Assembly: GCA_026388515.1 (NCBI GenBank)
Contig: JAPLJO010000061.1
Location: 1-40,959 of the forward strand
Reading direction: 5' to 3'
DNA length: 40,959 nt
Source: Deltaproteobacteria bacterium
Lineage (GTDB): Bacteria; Desulfobacterota; Syntrophia; Syntrophales; UBA2210
The position numbers and the translations under genes are program-made. How positions within the stretch are numbered: position 1 is the first letter of the stretch; the number at the start of each line of letters is the position of its first letter. The notes under the pieces were generated by a model. It saw nothing but the letters and a program-made list of their open reading frames with translations. It did not search any database and was not told where the DNA came from. Shown piece after piece: positions 23,728 to 31,944 of the stretch.

Positions 23728-24156
23728 ATGGGAAACGCGGTGGATATAAGGATAGCCGCGGGTGCCGAGGAAATCGGGCTCGCGATGATGCTGAAGGACC
23801 TGCTCGCCCAGAACATGGAGCAGCGGCCCGAGAAGATTCCCGATTTTCAGAAGCTTTCCATTGATGTGGGGCTTATTATTTCCGATGCGGAGGTTGAAAT
23901 CACGCTTTCCTTTTCCGGCGGCAGACTGATAATCTATCCCGGATTGAAAAAAGGCGCCGGCCTTGTCATCACCGCCGGCTCCGATACCATCATGGCGCTC
24001 TCCAACCTGAAGATAAAGGGAGGAATGCCCTACTATTTTGACAAAACCGGCCGCGAGGTCGCACTCGCCATGGTGACGGGGAGGCTCAAGGTGAAGGGGA
24101 TGCTGTTTCACTTTCCCAGCCTCATCCGAATCTCCCGCGTCATGTCGGTTCAATAA
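23728..24156 (+). CDS. second SCP2-like lipid-transfer domain protein
   Basis: 142 residues, starting 3 bp after the alcohol dehydrogenase stop. Fold pattern: two helical segments (AEEIGLAMMLKDLLAQNM), beta strands (AEVEITLSFSGGRLIIYP), KGAGLVITAGSDTIMALSNL and VTGRLKVKGMLFHFPSLIRI, which is the SCP2 hydrophobic end. It differs from the 22319 protein and is probably not a fresh duplicate. Two SCP2 proteins in one operon suggest one hydrophobic substrate handled at two steps, or a heterodimer. No signal peptide is present, so it is cytoplasmic. Confidence 0.75.
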   Translation: MGNAVDIRIAAGAEEIGLAMMLKDLLAQNMEQRPEKIPDFQKLSIDVGLIISDAEVEITLSFSGGRLIIYPGLKKGAGLVITAGSDTIMALSNLKIKGGMPYYFDKTGREVALAMVTGRLKVKGMLFHFPSLIRISRVMSVQ

Positions 24157-24162
24157 ATCCCC

Positions 24163-24239
24163 GGAAAGGCGCGGCCGCCGGCGAATGGTTCTGCGCTCTC
24201 TATGCGCGGTTCCGTGACGCGGCGGCCTTTCCGTCACGG
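24163..24239. repeat. GC-rich nested inverted repeats in an intergenic region
   Basis: GGAAAGGC near 24163 is mirrored by GGCGGCCTTTCC (24221-24232), and CCGTGACG (24212-24219) pairs with CGTCACGG (24232-24239). Only one nest can form at a time. There is no T-run. It may stabilise the 3' end of the SCP2 transcript or be a REP-like repeat. Confidence 0.4.
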
Positions 24240-24381
24240 CAATCCGCCGGATCTCCCGGCACCACATATACCATAATTTAAAAAACGGTCAGTATCGTGA
24301 CGGTACAGATGCAATTCTGCTTCGTGCATCATCTCATGGAAGGTGGTCCCCCGCGGTAGGTTGTGGCAGGTGCGATTTTTC

Positions 24382-24410
24382 TTGACCGCAAAGGGGATAC
24401 GGTCAAATAT
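24382..24410 (+). promoter_or_regulatory. possible promoter/operator of the universal stress gene
   Basis: TTGACC (24382-24387) and AAATAT (24405-24410) are 17 bp apart. TTGACC is also mirrored by GGTCAA (24401-24406), giving a 6-bp inverted repeat in the spacer, as for an operator. Confidence 0.35.
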
Positions 24411-24449
24411 GGCAATAAGAAAATCGTGAGCATGAAGAGGAGGACCGCC

Positions 24450-24884
24450 ATGTTCAAGAAGATTCTCTACCCCACCGATTTCTCCGATGTGGCAAAGAAG
24501 GCCTTTGAATCCATCAAGGCGCTCAGGTCATCAGGCGTCAGGGAGGTCGTCATCCTCCACGTCATCGACAGCAGGTTTTTCGAGGCCGTTTCCTGGCACC
24601 CCACAAAGGATTTTGCACAGATGGAACGGGAAATCATCGAAGAGATTTCCGGCGAAGTGGAATCGATGAGAAAGGAACTGGAGGATCTTGGCATCAAGGT
24701 CAAGGTCCGGATCGAAACGGGCATCCCCTTTCTCAAGATCCTGAACGTGGAAGAAGAGGAAAAGATATCGGCTATTGTCATCGGCTCCCACGGAGTGAGC
24801 AATATAGAAGAAATGCTCATGGGTTCCGTCTCGGAAAAGGTGATCCGCAAAGCGAAGAAGCCGGTGCTGGTCGTCAAGAGATAA
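24450..24884 (+). CDS. universal stress protein (UspA family)
   Basis: 144 residues. ATG 24450 is fixed by GAGGAGG six bases upstream. The start [20 protein letters not shown] is typical, and the late motif [15 protein letters not shown] followed by [16 protein letters not shown] is the G-x2-G-x9-G-S ATP-binding pattern, so it belongs to the nucleotide-binding group. It lies in front of the phenylacetate-CoA ligase gene with 28 bp between, and has its own possible promoter. USP genes are common next to catabolic genes in anaerobes; a role in stress or adenylate sensing is a family-level guess. Confidence 0.92.
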   Translation: MFKKILYPTDFSDVAKKAFESIKALRSSGVREVVILHVIDSRFFEAVSWHPTKDFAQMEREIIEEISGEVESMRKELEDLGIKVKVRIETGIPFLKILNVEEEEKISAIVIGSHGVSNIEEMLMGSVSEKVIRKAKKPVLVVKR

Positions 24885-24912
24885 AAGTTATCCGCCGCAA
24901 GGAGATGACGTT

Positions 24913-26214
24913 ATGATTTACAATGAAGAATTTGAGACATTGCCCTCCGAGGCGCTCGAGGCGCTGCAGCTCAAGCGGTTGAAGCAGGTCGTGGAGCGCG
25001 TGTACCACACCGTGGGATTTTACCGCCGGACCTACGAGAATGCCGGGGTCGTGCCCGAGGATATCAATTCCCTCGACGATTTAAGAACTCTTCCCTTTAC
25101 CACGAAGGATGACCTGAAGGACAACTATCCCTTCGGGCTGTTTGCCGTTCCCATGAGCAACATCGTCCGCCTTCACGCCTCCTCGGGAACCACCGGCAAG
25201 CCCACGGTGGTCGGGTATACGAAGCGTGATATCGATACCTGGTCGGTCCTCATGGCGCGTTCCTTTGCGGCGGCGGGGCTCACGAAAAACGACATTGTGC
25301 ACAATGCCTACGGCTATGGTCTTTTCACCGGAGGTCTCGGGGCACACTATGGCGCCGAGCGTCTCGGCGCGAGCGTCATCCCCATGTCGGGGGGAAGCAC
25401 GAAGAAACAGCTCATGATTCTCCAGGACTTCGGCCCGACGGCAATCTGCTGCACGCCGTCGTACCTCCTGCACCTCGCCGAGCAGGGAAGAGTCATGGGC
25501 ATTGACGTCAAATCGCTGAATCTGCGCGTGGGCATCCTCGGTGCCGAGCCCTGGAGCGAGCGCATGCGGGACGAAATTGAAAAACGCTGGGATATCAAGG
25601 CGCTCAATATCTACGGTCTTTCAGAAATCATCGGGCCCGGGGTCGCCATGGAATGCCTGGAGGGGAGATCCGGCATGCATGTCTTCGAAGACCACTTCAT
25701 CGTGGAGACCATCGATCCCGTCACGGGCGCTCCCGTTCCCCCCGGCGAGGAAGGCGAACTGGTGTTCACCACGCTCACCAAGGAGGCCTGCCCCCTCGTC
25801 CGCTACCGTACGAGGGATATGTCACGTCTCATAAAGGAACCCTGCCGTTGCGGAAGGACGCTTACCCGCATCGCGCGCCTCACCGGGCGGAGCGACGATA
25901 TGATTATTGTACGAGGCGTGAACGTCTTTCCCTCCCAGATTGAAAGCGTGCTCCTCGGCATCGAGGGACTCCGGCCTCACTACCAGCTCATCGTGGACCG
26001 TCGCAAGGAACTGGACACCCTGGAGATACAGGTCGAGGTGGGCGAGGAGATATTCTCCGACGAGGTCAAGGTGCTCCAGGGTCTTGAGCGGCGCATCGCC
26101 AGGGATGTGAAGGATTACCTGGGGGTCACGGCGGCGGTGAAGCTCGTGGGACCGGGGAGTCTTGAGCGCTTCGAAGGCAAAGCGAAGCGCGTCATCGATA
26201 AACGCCGCATATGA
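24913..26214 (+). CDS. paaK: phenylacetate-CoA ligase (AMP-forming)
   Basis: 433 residues, a normal length. The AMP-binding loop is [14 protein letters not shown] (about residues 80-93). [16 protein letters not shown] and [18 protein letters not shown] follow, typical of PaaK-type enzymes, as is [12 protein letters not shown], with a cysteine-rich spot ([11 protein letters not shown]) common in anaerobe homologues. [20 protein letters not shown] leads into the small C-terminal domain. It activates an aryl acetate or benzoate-like acid to its CoA ester with ATP. It follows the oxidoreductase block and is directly followed by an ACT protein, a common pairing. True substrate may differ from phenylacetate. 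Confidence 0.93.
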   Translation: MIYNEEFETLPSEALEALQLKRLKQVVERVYHTVGFYRRTYENAGVVPEDINSLDDLRTLPFTTKDDLKDNYPFGLFAVPMSNIVRLHASSGTTGKPTVVGYTKRDIDTWSVLMARSFAAAGLTKNDIVHNAYGYGLFTGGLGAHYGAERLGASVIPMSGGSTKKQLMILQDFGPTAICCTPSYLLHLAEQGRVMGIDVKSLNLRVGILGAEPWSERMRDEIEKRWDIKALNIYGLSEIIGPGVAMECLEGRSGMHVFEDHFIVETIDPVTGAPVPPGEEGELVFTTLTKEACPLVRYRTRDMSRLIKEPCRCGRTLTRIARLTGRSDDMIIVRGVNVFPSQIESVLLGIEGLRPHYQLIVDRRKELDTLEIQVEVGEEIFSDEVKVLQGLERRIARDVKDYLGVTAAVKLVGPGSLERFEGKAKRVIDKRRI

Positions 26215-26236
26215 GCGTGCATAAGGAGGGGATGCT

Positions 26237-26668
26237 ATGAAGGTTGATCAGATATCCATATTCCTGGAAAACAAGCCCGGCAAGATCGAGCACGTAACAC
26301 GGGTGCTCAGGGATGCGGGAATCAATATCAGGGCGCTCTCGCTCGCCGATACGTCCGATTTCGGCATACTGAGACTCATCGTGAACGATACGGTCCGCGC
26401 GGAGAAGGCCCTCCATGAGGCAGGATTTACCGTGCGGCGCACCGCCGTGGTCGCCGTGGAAGTTCCCGACCGACCGGGAGGGCTTCACAGCATCCTCGAG
26501 GCCCTCCTGGAGAGAGAAATCAATGTGGAGTACACCTACGCCTTTGTGGAGCGGAGCGGTGAAAACGCCATCATCATATTCCGTTTTGACCAGACCGACG
26601 AGGCGATTGAGGTGCTCCTGAAGAAGGGATTCAACGTGCTGCCCGGGGACAAGCTGTATCGCCTGTAG
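26237..26668 (+). CDS. tandem ACT-domain protein
   Basis: 143 residues, with GGAGG before ATG 26237. Two ACT repeats are visible: residues 1-65 (VDQISIFLENKPGKIEHVTR, then DAGINIRALSLAD) and 70-140 (VVAVEVPDRPGGLHSILEAL, then INVEYTYAFVE). Each has the glycine-rich turn that binds small ligands in this fold. No catalytic domain is attached. Such proteins often follow phenylacetate-CoA ligase genes in anaerobes and archaea and may regulate the ligase by sensing an aromatic or amino acid. Confidence 0.9.
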   Translation: MKVDQISIFLENKPGKIEHVTRVLRDAGINIRALSLADTSDFGILRLIVNDTVRAEKALHEAGFTVRRTAVVAVEVPDRPGGLHSILEALLEREINVEYTYAFVERSGENAIIIFRFDQTDEAIEVLLKKGFNVLPGDKLYRL

Positions 26669-26795
26669 GAGTGCCGCCCGGAGGCATTACGTTCATAACG
26701 GAGACGCCCCGCCTGATGAGAAGGATCTTGCCCCCCTGAATCACGATTGCTCCGACTCCCACGCGGGGGTGATCGGGATACACATGTCCTGCCAT
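26631..26795 (-). pseudogene. truncated NUDIX hydrolase, N-terminal part only
   Basis: Minus-strand ATG 26795 has AAAGGAA eight bases upstream. The peptide begins AGHVYPDHPRVGVGAIVIQ, then GGKILLIRRG, the first strands of ADP-ribose/8-oxo-dGTP-type NUDIX enzymes. Homology ends at about codon 30 (near 26706); the rest is unrelated, and the NUDIX box never appears. The frame stays open only to 26631, inside the oppositely oriented ACT gene. It lies 35 bp after the NRDE gene on the same strand and was probably its operon partner. The loss of the 3' part coincides with the end of the catabolic block. Confidence 0.65.
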
Positions 26796-26830
26796 GATCT
26801 TGTTCCTTTCGGGATTATTATTGACGCGTT

Positions 26831-27613
26831 TCAGGAATGGCCGGCAGGTTCCATGGTAAATCCGAAGGCGCGCGTGGTGAAGCATGAGGGAGTTCCGTTA
26901 TATGCGCGCTCGATGAAACGTGCCGAGCCTTTCGTGTCGATCAATATACACGTGGAGGACCTGGTGCCGTAATGCGGGCTCACGACGAAAAGGGGAGAAA
27001 GAATACGCTCCCACTCGATTCCCACGCCCGTATCCGGCAGCAGCGAATCATCAGGCCGCGATGTGTCGGCGAGCACCTCGAAGATGTCATCCGGCGAAGG
27101 ATCGTCGCTTTCTTTCATAAGTGTCCCCAAGCGCGTGCGGACACGCAGAACCTTCGGCCACGGTGTATTCAGAAGGTGATTGCTGATACCGTGGAAGCCC
27201 TCGGGAAGCCTGACCGCCTCGTCCCCCACGTTTGAGTAATACCAGAGTCCCTCGTAATCGCCGAGCACGATATTGAATCCATTGAAACGCTCTGCCTCCC
27301 GGCGGAGGTGTTCGATGAATCGCGGTGCGCTTTCATCCCCGCACAGGAACTCACTCACCAGTCTGCCCCGCGAGGGGGCCTCTTCTTTTAACGTGCGGGG
27401 GTTACGGAAGTTGGTGACCGCCGCGATCCTGCCCTTTTTTGTGATGCCGAGCCACGTTCCCCCCTCCTTCAGGTCGCGGCCCGCGAGCATTTCCGGCCGC
27501 TCGTCCCAGAATCCCGCGGGCGACGTGGGGCGCTCGTAGAATTCATCGCGGTTCGCCGCGATGATGAGAGGGTAGCGGTCGTGGGAATGGAGCGCAATGA
27601 AAAGTATGCACAT
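26831..27613 (-). CDS. NRDE family protein (TANGO2-like)
   Basis: 260 residues. It begins with a cysteine at residue 2 (MCILFIALHSHDRYPLIIAA) and NRDEFYERPTSPAGFW, the motif that names the family, then GGTWLGITKKGRIAAVTNF and GRLVSEFL. The end has STCILIDTKGSARFIER. The early cysteine and fold suggest an N-terminal nucleophile hydrolase-like protein; a biochemical role is not settled. The start ATG at 27613 is followed by normal codons, with a moderate ribosome site. It is in tandem with the sirtuin gene (41 bp upstream) and the NUDIX remnant. Confidence 0.92.
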   Translation of the reverse strand: MCILFIALHSHDRYPLIIAANRDEFYERPTSPAGFWDERPEMLAGRDLKEGGTWLGITKKGRIAAVTNFRNPRTLKEEAPSRGRLVSEFLCGDESAPRFIEHLRREAERFNGFNIVLGDYEGLWYYSNVGDEAVRLPEGFHGISNHLLNTPWPKVLRVRTRLGTLMKESDDPSPDDIFEVLADTSRPDDSLLPDTGVGIEWERILSPLFVVSPHYGTRSSTCILIDTKGSARFIERAYNGTPSCFTTRAFGFTMEPAGHS

Positions 27614-27653
27614 GCGTCTGTGACGGGGCCGATGCCCCTCTCTCCTCCGTGGT

Positions 27654-28445
27654 TCAGGGCCGGCGCCGGGGAAGGGCTGTCGTTACCTTCGTGACGATGG
27701 CATGCATGGTTTCCCCGGCACTCTCATGCATGCGTATGTCGGCGCGGCGGTCGTAGGGGGTGTCCCCTTTATTGATGATGACGAGGGATGCACCGGCCTC
27801 CTGTGCATAGGCGGGAATGAATGCCGCCGGCTGCACCACCAGGGAAGAGCCCACCACGATCATGAGCTCGCACGCCCGGGCACGCCGCACCGCCTCGTCG
27901 ATGGTGTCGGCGGGCAGCGCCTCGCCGAAAAATACCACGTCCGGCTTCAGCATGCCGCGGCACTCACGGCAGGCGGGTTCTTCGGTGCCTCCGTGGAGTA
28001 ATGCCTTGATTTCCTCCATGGGATACTGCCCGCCGCAGTTGAGACAGCGCACCCAGCGCATGTTCCCGTGAAGTTCGAATACATTGTGCCGCGTATTTCC
28101 CGCCCGCTGGTGGAGGTCGTCGATGTTCTGCGTGATAACACAGTCGAGCATGCCGAGGCGCTCCATTTCGGCAATCGCCCTGTGCGCGTCGTTGGGTATG
28201 ACGTCCTGAAACAGTCCTTCCTCGACGAGAATCCTCCATTGCTTTTTTCTGGTGTCGCGGCTGGCGATGAACTTGTGGATGGTGAAGTCGTCGGGATCGA
28301 ACCGGGACCAGATGCCCCCGGGGCTTCTGAAATCAGGGATGCCCGATTCAGTGCTTACCCCCGCCCCGGTAAAGACAACGGTCTTGCTCGATTGCACGAT
28401 AAGATCGGCAACGGCATTCACTTTTGATTCGAGATCATGCGGCAT
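27654..28445 (-). CDS. NAD-dependent protein deacylase (sirtuin)
   Basis: 263 residues. Sirtuin motifs are in order: VVFTGAGVSTESGIPDFRSP for NAD binding, VITQNIDDLHQRAG, FELHGNMRW with the catalytic histidine, a zinc site with CLNCGG and CRECRG, KPDVVFFGEALP, and VVGSSLVVQPAAFIP near the end. It has no insertions and is close to bacterial CobB/archaeal Sir2 length. It removes acyl groups from lysines of cytoplasmic proteins such as acyl-CoA ligases, which may be relevant because a CoA ligase is encoded nearby. Divergent from the spermidine-synthase-like gene. Confidence 0.94.
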   Translation of the reverse strand: MPHDLESKVNAVADLIVQSSKTVVFTGAGVSTESGIPDFRSPGGIWSRFDPDDFTIHKFIASRDTRKKQWRILVEEGLFQDVIPNDAHRAIAEMERLGMLDCVITQNIDDLHQRAGNTRHNVFELHGNMRWVRCLNCGGQYPMEEIKALLHGGTEEPACRECRGMLKPDVVFFGEALPADTIDEAVRRARACELMIVVGSSLVVQPAAFIPAYAQEAGASLVIINKGDTPYDRRADIRMHESAGETMHAIVTKVTTALPRRRP

Positions 28446-28615
28446 GGGTGTTTCCCCGCGAGAGAGTGGTTTCTTATATCACAATCGCCTCCGGCGGGCA
28501 TGCACTTTTCCCCGGATGAGGTGTCCCGGCGGTTCCCTATTCACATTCATGAGGCGTTCTTGCAAAACCCCCTGAATGCAGTTAGAGTGATCCGCATCTT
28601 CATGGGGGTGTCACC

Positions 28616-30745
28616 GTGGAGGGATTCAATAAAGGGCGTCTTGTTCTCGTGGTGGTGGTGCTCGGCGTGTCGCATGTGCTCACGCAGATTACCGTGATGC
28701 GGGAATTCGTCAACGTCTATGCAGGGAATGAAATCGTCTTCGGGGTCTTTCTGGCGCTCTGGCTCCTCATTACCGGGCTTGGTGCGCGGCTCGGTACGTT
28801 CGTTGCACGACCGGAGAGCCGGCGGGTCGTGCTTCGCGCCGGTCTCATCGCCGCCGCCGTGCTGCCGCTTCTCCATATCATGGTCATCCGGTGGTCCAGG
28901 GATATACTCTTCATACGGGGTGAGCTTCCCGGTGTGACGTCCCTTGTGGTATGGGGTGCGGCGGTCCTTCTTCCCTACTGCACGATTACCGGAATGCTCC
29001 TGACGGTTGCCTGTGCCATGAACCCCTCGCGGGAGGAAGCACGGGATTCCGTCGGCCGCGTGTACCTCTTCGATACCCTGGGAGATGTTCTGGGGGGTCT
29101 TCTCTTTACGTGTGTGCTGGTTTCGTCATTCAGCAATTACGATCTGCTGTATCTGCCGGCGTTTCTCTGCCTGGGACTCTTCTTTCTTGCGGGGAGCGGG
29201 AAAAGGAGCCGTGCGGCGACTGCAGTCGGTGTGCTTGTGTCGGTGGCGGTCGCGGCCTTTATGGCATTCGTTCCCCTCGATACGATATCGCTCAGATGGC
29301 TCTATCCCTTTCAGACAATCATCGACTATGCCGAAACACCCTACGGCCGGCTCGTGGTGACGCGTGACCGTGATGAGGTGACGTTTTTTGAAAACGGCGA
29401 GCTTCTCTTTTCCACGCCCGATGTATTGGCCGGCGAGGAACTGGTGCACTTTGCCCTTCCCCAGCGTGACGTGGTCCGGTCGGTCCTTCTCGTGTCGGGA
29501 GGTGTCGCCGGCACCATGGGAGAAATACTGAAGTACGGGGTGACACGCCTGGATTACGTGGAGCTCGATCCGGCGATCATCGAGCTTGCCCGGCGGCATC
29601 TCGAGGTGAGCTTTCCTCCCGCCGTCCGCATCTTTCTCGATGACGGGCGCGCCTTTATCCGGCGGGCGCATTCATCCTATGACGCGGTCATTCTGGATCT
29701 GCCCGATCCTGTGTCGCTCCAGCTCAACAGGTTCTATACCGTGGAACTCTTCAGGGAAATAAAAGCGATTCTCAATCCCGGCGGGGTCGTGTGCTTCGGC
29801 ATCGGCGGCGCCGAGAACTATATCAGCCTTGATGAGGCATACCTTTTTTCCACACTTGAAAAGACGCTGCGGGATGTCTTTCCCTCGGTGCTCATGATAC
29901 CCGGTGAGCATGTGATATTTGTCGCCTCGGAGGGGACGCTCACCCCTGATGTGGCGCCGCTCATCGCGGCGAAGGGAATCGAGACCGTGTATGTGAATCC
30001 GCACTACCTTCGCGGCCGGGTCACCGGCGAACGGGTCGCCCATCTGCGGGGGAGTCTCATGGATGACGTGCCGCTGAACAGTGATTTTCATCCAGTCGCG
30101 TACCGGTATGCGATGAAGGTATGGCTCGGCATGTTCCGGGAGCGGTACATGATACCCGTGCTCATTGCCCTGGCGTTCACCTGCATCTACTTTCTGCGGC
30201 TGGGGATGGTGGAAAAAACAATTTTCACCACGGGGATTGTCGCCTCCTCCATGGAATTAATCATGCTTCTTTCCTACCAGATCCTGCACGGAAGCGTGTA
30301 TACGGGTATCGGTTTTATTCTGGCATCGTTCATGGCAGGGCTTGCCGCGGGAAGCGCGGCGGTGATGAGGCTCCGGGATGTTCATCTTTCTACCCTCATG
30401 AAGGTGGAAGGCGCGATCATCATCTTCATCCTTGCCTCTGCGGGCGCACTGTTCTCCTCGCGCGAGTTTCTCTCGCCTTCCGTGATCGCCCTCATGACGG
30501 GACTCATCGCGGCCCTTACCGGGGCCGAATTCCCCCTCGCGGCGACACTCGCCCGCGGGGAGGCGGCACGGACTGCGGGCTCCCTCTATGCAGCAGACTT
30601 CATCGGCGGAGGTGTCGGGGCATTCGTCACCGGCCTTGTGCTCATCCCCGCCATCGGCGTTGCCTTTACCTGCTTTATGCTGGCCGCCCTCAAGGTGTTG
30701 ATTCTCGGAGGGCTCGCTGTTACAATAAGAATGCACGTCACATGA
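28616..30745 (+). CDS. membrane-embedded spermidine-synthase-like (aminopropyltransferase-fold) protein
   Basis: 709 residues starting at GTG 28616 behind GGGGG. Several membrane helices fill residues 1-210 (LVLVVVVLGVSHVLTQITV and others). A soluble methyltransferase-like domain spans about 220-480: RSVLLVSGGVAGTMGEIL, LDYVELDPAIIELARRHL, DDGRAFIRRAHSSYDAVILD and NRFYTVELFREIKAI. Membrane helices fill 500-709 again (VIALMTGLIAALTGAEFPLA). In true spermidine synthases the glycine motif is GGGDGG; here it is SGGVAG, so the decarboxylated-SAM aspartate is missing. It is more likely a SAM- or small-amine-related membrane enzyme of unknown role. The radical SAM gene follows 20 bp later. Confidence 0.85.
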   Translation: MEGFNKGRLVLVVVVLGVSHVLTQITVMREFVNVYAGNEIVFGVFLALWLLITGLGARLGTFVARPESRRVVLRAGLIAAAVLPLLHIMVIRWSRDILFIRGELPGVTSLVVWGAAVLLPYCTITGMLLTVACAMNPSREEARDSVGRVYLFDTLGDVLGGLLFTCVLVSSFSNYDLLYLPAFLCLGLFFLAGSGKRSRAATAVGVLVSVAVAAFMAFVPLDTISLRWLYPFQTIIDYAETPYGRLVVTRDRDEVTFFENGELLFSTPDVLAGEELVHFALPQRDVVRSVLLVSGGVAGTMGEILKYGVTRLDYVELDPAIIELARRHLEVSFPPAVRIFLDDGRAFIRRAHSSYDAVILDLPDPVSLQLNRFYTVELFREIKAILNPGGVVCFGIGGAENYISLDEAYLFSTLEKTLRDVFPSVLMIPGEHVIFVASEGTLTPDVAPLIAAKGIETVYVNPHYLRGRVTGERVAHLRGSLMDDVPLNSDFHPVAYRYAMKVWLGMFRERYMIPVLIALAFTCIYFLRLGMVEKTIFTTGIVASSMELIMLLSYQILHGSVYTGIGFILASFMAGLAAGSAAVMRLRDVHLSTLMKVEGAIIIFILASAGALFSSREFLSPSVIALMTGLIAALTGAEFPLAATLARGEAARTAGSLYAADFIGGGVGAFVTGLVLIPAIGVAFTCFMLAALKVLILGGLAVTIRMHVT

Positions 30746-30765
30746 TGATGACAGAGTGAGAGCCG

Positions 30766-31941
30766 ATGTACCGATTGCCGTCATACATGACGAGGCGGGA
30801 ATTCGTAGCCGGCGGGGTCGCCTGCGGGCTTGCACTCACGCCGGGGTGCGCGTTTGCGAAGAGAATCTTTTCAGGCCTGAAAAACGAGAAAACTATCACC
30901 CTCGATGATGCGCCGGACACACTCTGGAAGTGGTCGAAGGAAGTGTATTTCCGGCAGGAACTTCCGAACGGCCGTGTCCGCTGCATGACATGCCCCAATA
31001 TGTGTCTTCTGCCGCCGGGTGCGCGGAGCCGATGCAGGTCCCATGTCAATATGGGGGGAAAACTCTACACCCTTGTCTACGGCAATCCCTGCGCGGTACA
31101 TGTGGATCCCATCGAGAAAAAGCCGCTGTATCATTTTCTCCCCTCGTCGCAATCTTTCTCCATCGCCGCCACGGGGTGCAGCTTCAACTGCCTGAACTGC
31201 CAGAACTGGGAGATATCCCAGGCGCGGCCGGAGGAGGTGAAATTCGACGAGATGTTTCCGCCGGCGGTGGTGGATAATGCCGTGCGGGCGGGATGCGCCT
31301 CCATTGCCTATACCTATTCGGAACCCACCACGTTTTTTGAATACATGATCGATACATCGCGAATCGCCCGGGAACGGAAAGTGCGGAATGTGTGGGTGAC
31401 CAACGGCTACATAACCGAAGCCGCGCTTATCGAGTACTGCAAAACCCTGGATGCCGCCAATGTCGACGTGAAGGGATTTTCCGAGGAGTCCTACGCCGCA
31501 CTCAATGCGGGCAGGCTTGCGCCGGTGCTTGCGGCTCTCAGGATTCTCTCGGAACGGAATGTCTGGTTTGAAATGACGGCGCTCATCGTCCCCACCTACT
31601 CCGACGACATGGATGCGGTGAAACGCATGTGCGGCTGGATCGTGAAGAATATCGGAAGTGACCGCCCCCTTCATTTTTCCCGGTTCTCGCCTAAATACCG
31701 GCTCACCCATCTGCCGATGACTTCCATTTCCTTTCTGGAAGAAGCCCGGAAGGCGGCGATGGCGGAAGGGCTCAACTACGTCTATGTGGGCAACGTGCCC
31801 CCCTCCGACTCAAGCCATACCTACTGTCCGTCGTGCAGGAAGCGGGTTGTCTCACGGATGGGATACGGGACTGAAGACATCCATATGAAAGGAAGCGCCT
31901 GCGCCTTCTGCGGGCATGCGATTGCTGGCGTGTGGGGGTAG
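30766..31941 (+). CDS. amrS: radical SAM enzyme of the AmmeMemoRadiSam (AmrS/PflA-like) type with an export-like N-terminus
   Basis: 391 residues. The radical SAM cluster motif is ATGCSFNCLNCQNWE (Cys138, Cys142, Cys145), preceded by the typical zinc/cysteine region RCMTCPNMCLLPPGARSRCR and followed by YTYSEPTTFFEYM, NVDVKGFSEESY and a C-terminal zinc ribbon (CPSCRKRV, CAFCG). This is the AmrS group related to pyruvate formate-lyase activases. Unusually, the protein begins TRREFVAGGVACGLALTPGCAF, close to a twin-arginine motif (cf. RRxFL) and a lipobox. The usual partners Memo and AMMECR1 are not seen here. It likely works with the membrane protein encoded upstream. Confidence 0.88.
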   Translation: MYRLPSYMTRREFVAGGVACGLALTPGCAFAKRIFSGLKNEKTITLDDAPDTLWKWSKEVYFRQELPNGRVRCMTCPNMCLLPPGARSRCRSHVNMGGKLYTLVYGNPCAVHVDPIEKKPLYHFLPSSQSFSIAATGCSFNCLNCQNWEISQARPEEVKFDEMFPPAVVDNAVRAGCASIAYTYSEPTTFFEYMIDTSRIARERKVRNVWVTNGYITEAALIEYCKTLDAANVDVKGFSEESYAALNAGRLAPVLAALRILSERNVWFEMTALIVPTYSDDMDAVKRMCGWIVKNIGSDRPLHFSRFSPKYRLTHLPMTSISFLEEARKAAMAEGLNYVYVGNVPPSDSSHTYCPSCRKRVVSRMGYGTEDIHMKGSACAFCGHAIAGVWG

Positions 31942-31944
31942 GCA

